Source: an uncultured Gemmatimonadota bacterium (GTDB taxonomy: Bacteria > Gemmatimonadota > Gemmatimonadetes > Gemmatimonadales > Gemmatimonadaceae). Taken from it: a stretch of DNA of 6,426 nucleotides. The translations under genes and the position numbers were made by a program. Below are positions 3,898-6,426 of the stretch, in pieces. The first letter of the stretch is position 1. Every line of letters starts with the position of its first letter. The stretch spans positions 1 to 6,426 of the forward strand of contig CAMPKM010000179.1 of assembly GCA_946887155.1 (NCBI GenBank), in the 5' to 3' direction. The notes under the pieces are model-generated. The model did no database searches and was not told the DNA's origin. It saw only the letters and a program-made list of their open reading frames with translations.

Positions 3898-6426
3898 ATG
3901 CCTGACGATTCGCTGACCCCCGCCAGACTCGCCGACCTGCAGGCTGCCTTCGAGGCGGCGCTTGAGATTCCCGCCGTCAACCGCGAGGAGTGGTTGAGGG
4001 GGCTGGCTGCCAGGGACGCGTCGCTCGCGGCGCAGGTCCGCCGTCTCCTGAGTGCGCACGAACAGACCGGGCGCGAACTCGAGAGCCCTGTGTCTGCCGA
4101 TGCCCTGCAATTCCTGGATCCGACCTGGGATCGCTGGATAGGCGCACGGGTGGGGGCGTGGGAGATCACGCGGCTCATCGGCGCCGGCGGCATGGGGACG
4201 GTGTATGAAGCCAGCCGCGCCGATGACCAGTACCGCACGCGCGCGGCGATCAAGCTGCTGCGCCATCACGCGGCCAGCGCGTCGACCATCGAGCGCTTTC
4301 GCCGCGAGCGGCAGATCCTGGCGACACTGAGTCATCCGAACATCGCATCGCTGCTCGATGGCGGGCTGACGCACGATGGCCAGCCGTGGTTCGCGATGGA
4401 GTTCATCGAAGGCGAATCGATCACGCACTGGTGCGATGCGCGGGCGATTCCAGTGGCGAAGCGGCTGGAACTCTTCCGCCAGGTGTGCGCGGCGACGCAG
4501 TACGCTCACCAGAGCCTGATCATCCACCGTGACCTCAAGCCCGGGAACATCCTGGTCACGACCGACGGCCAGGTGAAGCTGCTCGACTTCGGCATCGCGA
4601 AACTGCTGCCCTCGGGCACCGAGGATGAGTCCGATGCCTCGCTGACCCGGATGGGCGCCCGCGCGTTCACGCCGGACTACGCGTCGCCGGAACAGCTCAC
4701 CGGGCTACCGGTCGGCACGCCCTCGGATGTGTATGCGTTAGGCGTGGTGCTGTACGAGTTGCTGGCTGGGCGGCGCCCGCTGGAACTTCGCACGCTCTCG
4801 GCGGCTGACGCCGAGCGGACGGTTCGCGACGTCACGCCGGCACGGCCGAGTAGCGTCGTCAGCGCCGACCGGGCCCCGGCACTGGGCGAACGTTCAGCGG
4901 ACCGGGCGCGCCAGCGCATCGAGGGCGACCTCGATGCCATCGTGCTGAAGGCGCTTCGCAAGGAGCCGGGACGCCGGTACGCCTCAGTGGCCGACCTGTC
5001 GGCGGACATCGGGCTGCACCTTGATGGGCGGCCGGTGGAGGCGCGGCCGGAGGGAGTGGGCTACCGATTCGGGAAACTGGTTCGACGCCGTCGCGCCGAA
5101 GCCGCCGCGATTTCCCTGGCGGTGGTGGCCGTCGCCGCCGGCATCACCGGCGTGACGATGCAGGGACGCAACGCGGTTCGGGAACGCACGCGCGCCACGG
5201 AAGTCACATCCTTCCTCAAGACCATGCTCGGCGCGGCCAATCCTGGTGCCCTTGGCCGCGACGTGCGCATGCGCGAGGTGCTCGACACGGCTGCCGTTCG
5301 CGCTGGTTCGCTGGCCAATCGTCCCGGCCTGGACGCCGAAGTCCGGGTGATCATCGGCGACACGTATCTGGCGTTAGGCGAATTCGAGCTTGGCGAGGCG
5401 CAGTTCCGCCGGGCGTTGGCTGCGCTGAACCGCGTCGAGGCTGACGGCGGACGCGAGACCGCCGCCACGCTCAGCCGGTTGAGCATGGCGCTGGAATTCG
5501 AGGGGAAGCTGGCCGAGGCCGATTCCACGTTGCAGTCGGCGACGGCGATGTTCGACCGGGTCGGTTACCCGGACGAGACGGCCCACAGCGATCATTTCGA
5601 CAGCCGGGGGCGGATCCGGATGCGGCTGGGCGACATGTCGGGCGCCCGTGACTTCTTCGAACAGGCCGTGAACATCCAGGAACATCTCTCGCCGCCTAAC
5701 GACTCATCGCTGGCGAATCTCTACGCCAATCTGGGCATCGCGACCAGCGAACTCGGTCGGAATGCCGAAGCTGAGTCACTGCTGGTCGCCGCGGTGACGG
5801 CTGCGCGCCGCGCGCATGGTGACGTGCACCCGCTGGTGGCCGCGATCCTGTCGCCGCTGGCGACGGTGCAGGAGCGCGCCGGCTTCATGGATCGCGCCGA
5901 CACCACGTTCATCGAGGCGATGGACATGCGACGGGCACTCCTTGGTGAGGAGCACCCCGACTACGCCTGGACCATGATGAACTACGCCGATCACCTGATG
6001 GTCACCAGGCGTTATGCGGCTGCCGCACTCTGGGCCAGACGGGTGCTGGCGCTCAGGGGGACGGCGCTGCAGGACGTGCATCCCGTCCTGGCCACGGCGA
6101 TGAGCATTCTCGGGCGATCGCTCGGCGGAATGGATTCGCTCGCCGCCGGGGAACGGTGGCTGCGGGAGAGCCTGGTCGTGAGGCGATCGGCGCTCCCGGC
6201 GGGTCACTTCCTGATCTCCTCCGCCGAAAGCATCCTTGGCGAGCATCTGGCGCTGTCGAAGCAGTTCGTCAAGGCGGAACCCATGTTGCTAGAGAGCGAA
6301 AGGGCGCTGGTGGCCGCGCGCGGCGAGGATTCACCGATCGTGCAGGATGCGCGGGGGAGACTCGTCAGGCTCTATGAAGCGTGGGGCAAGGCGGACGAGG
6401 CGGCGCGGTGGAAGGCGATGCTGAAG
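3898..6426 (+). CDS. Transmembrane Ser/Thr protein kinase with C-terminal TPR domain (partial at 3' end)
   Basis: The frame is open for 843 codons to the window edge without a stop, so the C-terminus is missing. Residues 1-65 are a helical leader of the kind seen before such kinases (LADLQAAFEAALEIP, later LLSAHEQTG). The kinase domain, about 86-375, has every key element: glycine loop GAGGMG (95-100), K119, E137 of helix C, HRDLKPGN (210-217), DFG (230-232), SPE (263-265) and D277. It should therefore be an active RD-type kinase; T250 and T258 in the activation loop are possible autophosphorylation sites. RRRR (396-399) precedes one transmembrane helix (about 402-421), placing the kinase in the cytoplasm. 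Residues about 480-843 are TPRs, extracytoplasmic by this topology, suggesting protein sensing or scaffolding. The ATG is the only good start after an in-frame TGA at 3820-3822, but it has no Shine-Dalgarno sequence. Partner and substrate are unknown. Confidence 0.93.
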   Translation, partial: MPDDSLTPARLADLQAAFEAALEIPAVNREEWLRGLAARDASLAAQVRRLLSAHEQTGRELESPVSADALQFLDPTWDRWIGARVGAWEITRLIGAGGMGTVYEASRADDQYRTRAAIKLLRHHAASASTIERFRRERQILATLSHPNIASLLDGGLTHDGQPWFAMEFIEGESITHWCDARAIPVAKRLELFRQVCAATQYAHQSLIIHRDLKPGNILVTTDGQVKLLDFGIAKLLPSGTEDESDASLTRMGARAFTPDYASPEQLTGLPVGTPSDVYALGVVLYELLAGRRPLELRTLSAADAERTVRDVTPARPSSVVSADRAPALGERSADRARQRIEGDLDAIVLKALRKEPGRRYASVADLSADIGLHLDGRPVEARPEGVGYRFGKLVRRRRAEAAAISLAVVAVAAGITGVTMQGRNAVRERTRATEVTSFLKTMLGAANPGALGRDVRMREVLDTAAVRAGSLANRPGLDAEVRVIIGDTYLALGEFELGEAQFRRALAALNRVEADGGRETAATLSRLSMALEFEGKLAEADSTLQSATAMFDRVGYPDETAHSDHFDSRGRIRMRLGDMSGARDFFEQAVNIQEHLSPPNDSSLANLYANLGIATSELGRNAEAESLLVAAVTAARRAHGDVHPLVAAILSPLATVQERAGFMDRADTTFIEAMDMRRALLGEEHPDYAWTMMNYADHLMVTRRYAAAALWARRVLALRGTALQDVHPVLATAMSILGRSLGGMDSLAAGERWLRESLVVRRSALPAGHFLISSAESILGEHLALSKQFVKAEPMLLESERALVAARGEDSPIVQDARGRLVRLYEAWGKADEAARWKAMLK
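4735..4743 (+). repeat. GCGTTAGGC iterated word, copy 3
   Basis: An exact 9-mer in the kinase gene, in frame as Ala-Leu-Gly (residues 280-282, within DVYALG of the kinase domain). Confidence 0.7.
5371..5379 (+). repeat. GCGTTAGGC iterated word, copy 4
   Basis: An exact 9-mer in the TPR part of the kinase gene, in frame as Ala-Leu-Gly (residues 492-494). With copy 3 it holds the only in-frame TTA codons of this gene. Confidence 0.7.
5694..5701 (-). repeat. CGTTAGGC, 8-base core of the iterated word on the opposite strand
   Basis: Read on the - strand this is CGTTAGGC, the same word without its first G. On the + strand it spans the kinase codons for Pro-Pro-Asn (residues 599-601). It shows that the word is not tied to an Ala-Leu-Gly reading. 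Confidence 0.45.

Noticed and set aside
3559..4527. 322-codon open frame on the - strand overlapping the end of the peptidase-like gene and the start of the kinase gene
   Set aside because: It runs antisense across two well-supported genes and their intergenic promoter region. The product is Arg-rich with no recognisable domain, as expected from GC-rich shadow frames.

Overview
This is a GC-rich window with every supported gene on the + strand. It reads like a chromosomal segment of a member of Gemmatimonadota or a similar soil bacterium. That assignment is an inference from three things: the type of multicopper oxidase, a membrane Ser/Thr kinase with an extracytoplasmic TPR tail, and secreted proteins whose signal peptides end in '-AQ'. 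There is no phylogenetic marker in the window to prove it.

Layout: (1) 1-195 is the last 64 codons of an RND-family efflux permease. (2) 196-529 is a non-coding gap with a possible promoter and a small dyad. (3) 530-2395 encodes a 621-residue exported multicopper oxidase with four cupredoxin-like domains. Its copper ligands are split between domain 2 (T1 and half of the trinuclear cluster) and domain 3 (the other half), while domains 1 and 4 have lost theirs. (4) 2396-2569 is a gap with weak hairpins. (5) 2570-3721 encodes an exported 383-residue protein with an HESFH motif and a downstream ELEEGAAQW motif, probably a gluzincin-like zinc metallopeptidase of unknown substrate. (6) 3722-3897 holds two hairpins and a strong match to a sigma-54 (-24/-12) promoter. 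(7) 3898-6426 is an intact-looking Ser/Thr protein kinase, cut by the window end, with a single transmembrane helix and kinesin-light-chain-like TPRs of exact 42-residue period.

The RND pump end and the multicopper oxidase are compatible with an envelope detoxification or metal-handling neighbourhood, but the gaps of 334, 174 and 176 bp argue against one tight operon. The kinase probably has its own promoter.

The most unusual signal is the 9-mer GCGTTAGGC. It occurs four times on the + strand, always in frame as Ala-Leu-Gly, and these are the only four in-frame TTA codons in all the coding sequence of the window. An 8-base version lies on the - strand. This looks like a genome-wide iterated DNA word rather than protein-level conservation. 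I see no tRNA, rRNA, CRISPR array, insertion sequence or attachment site.
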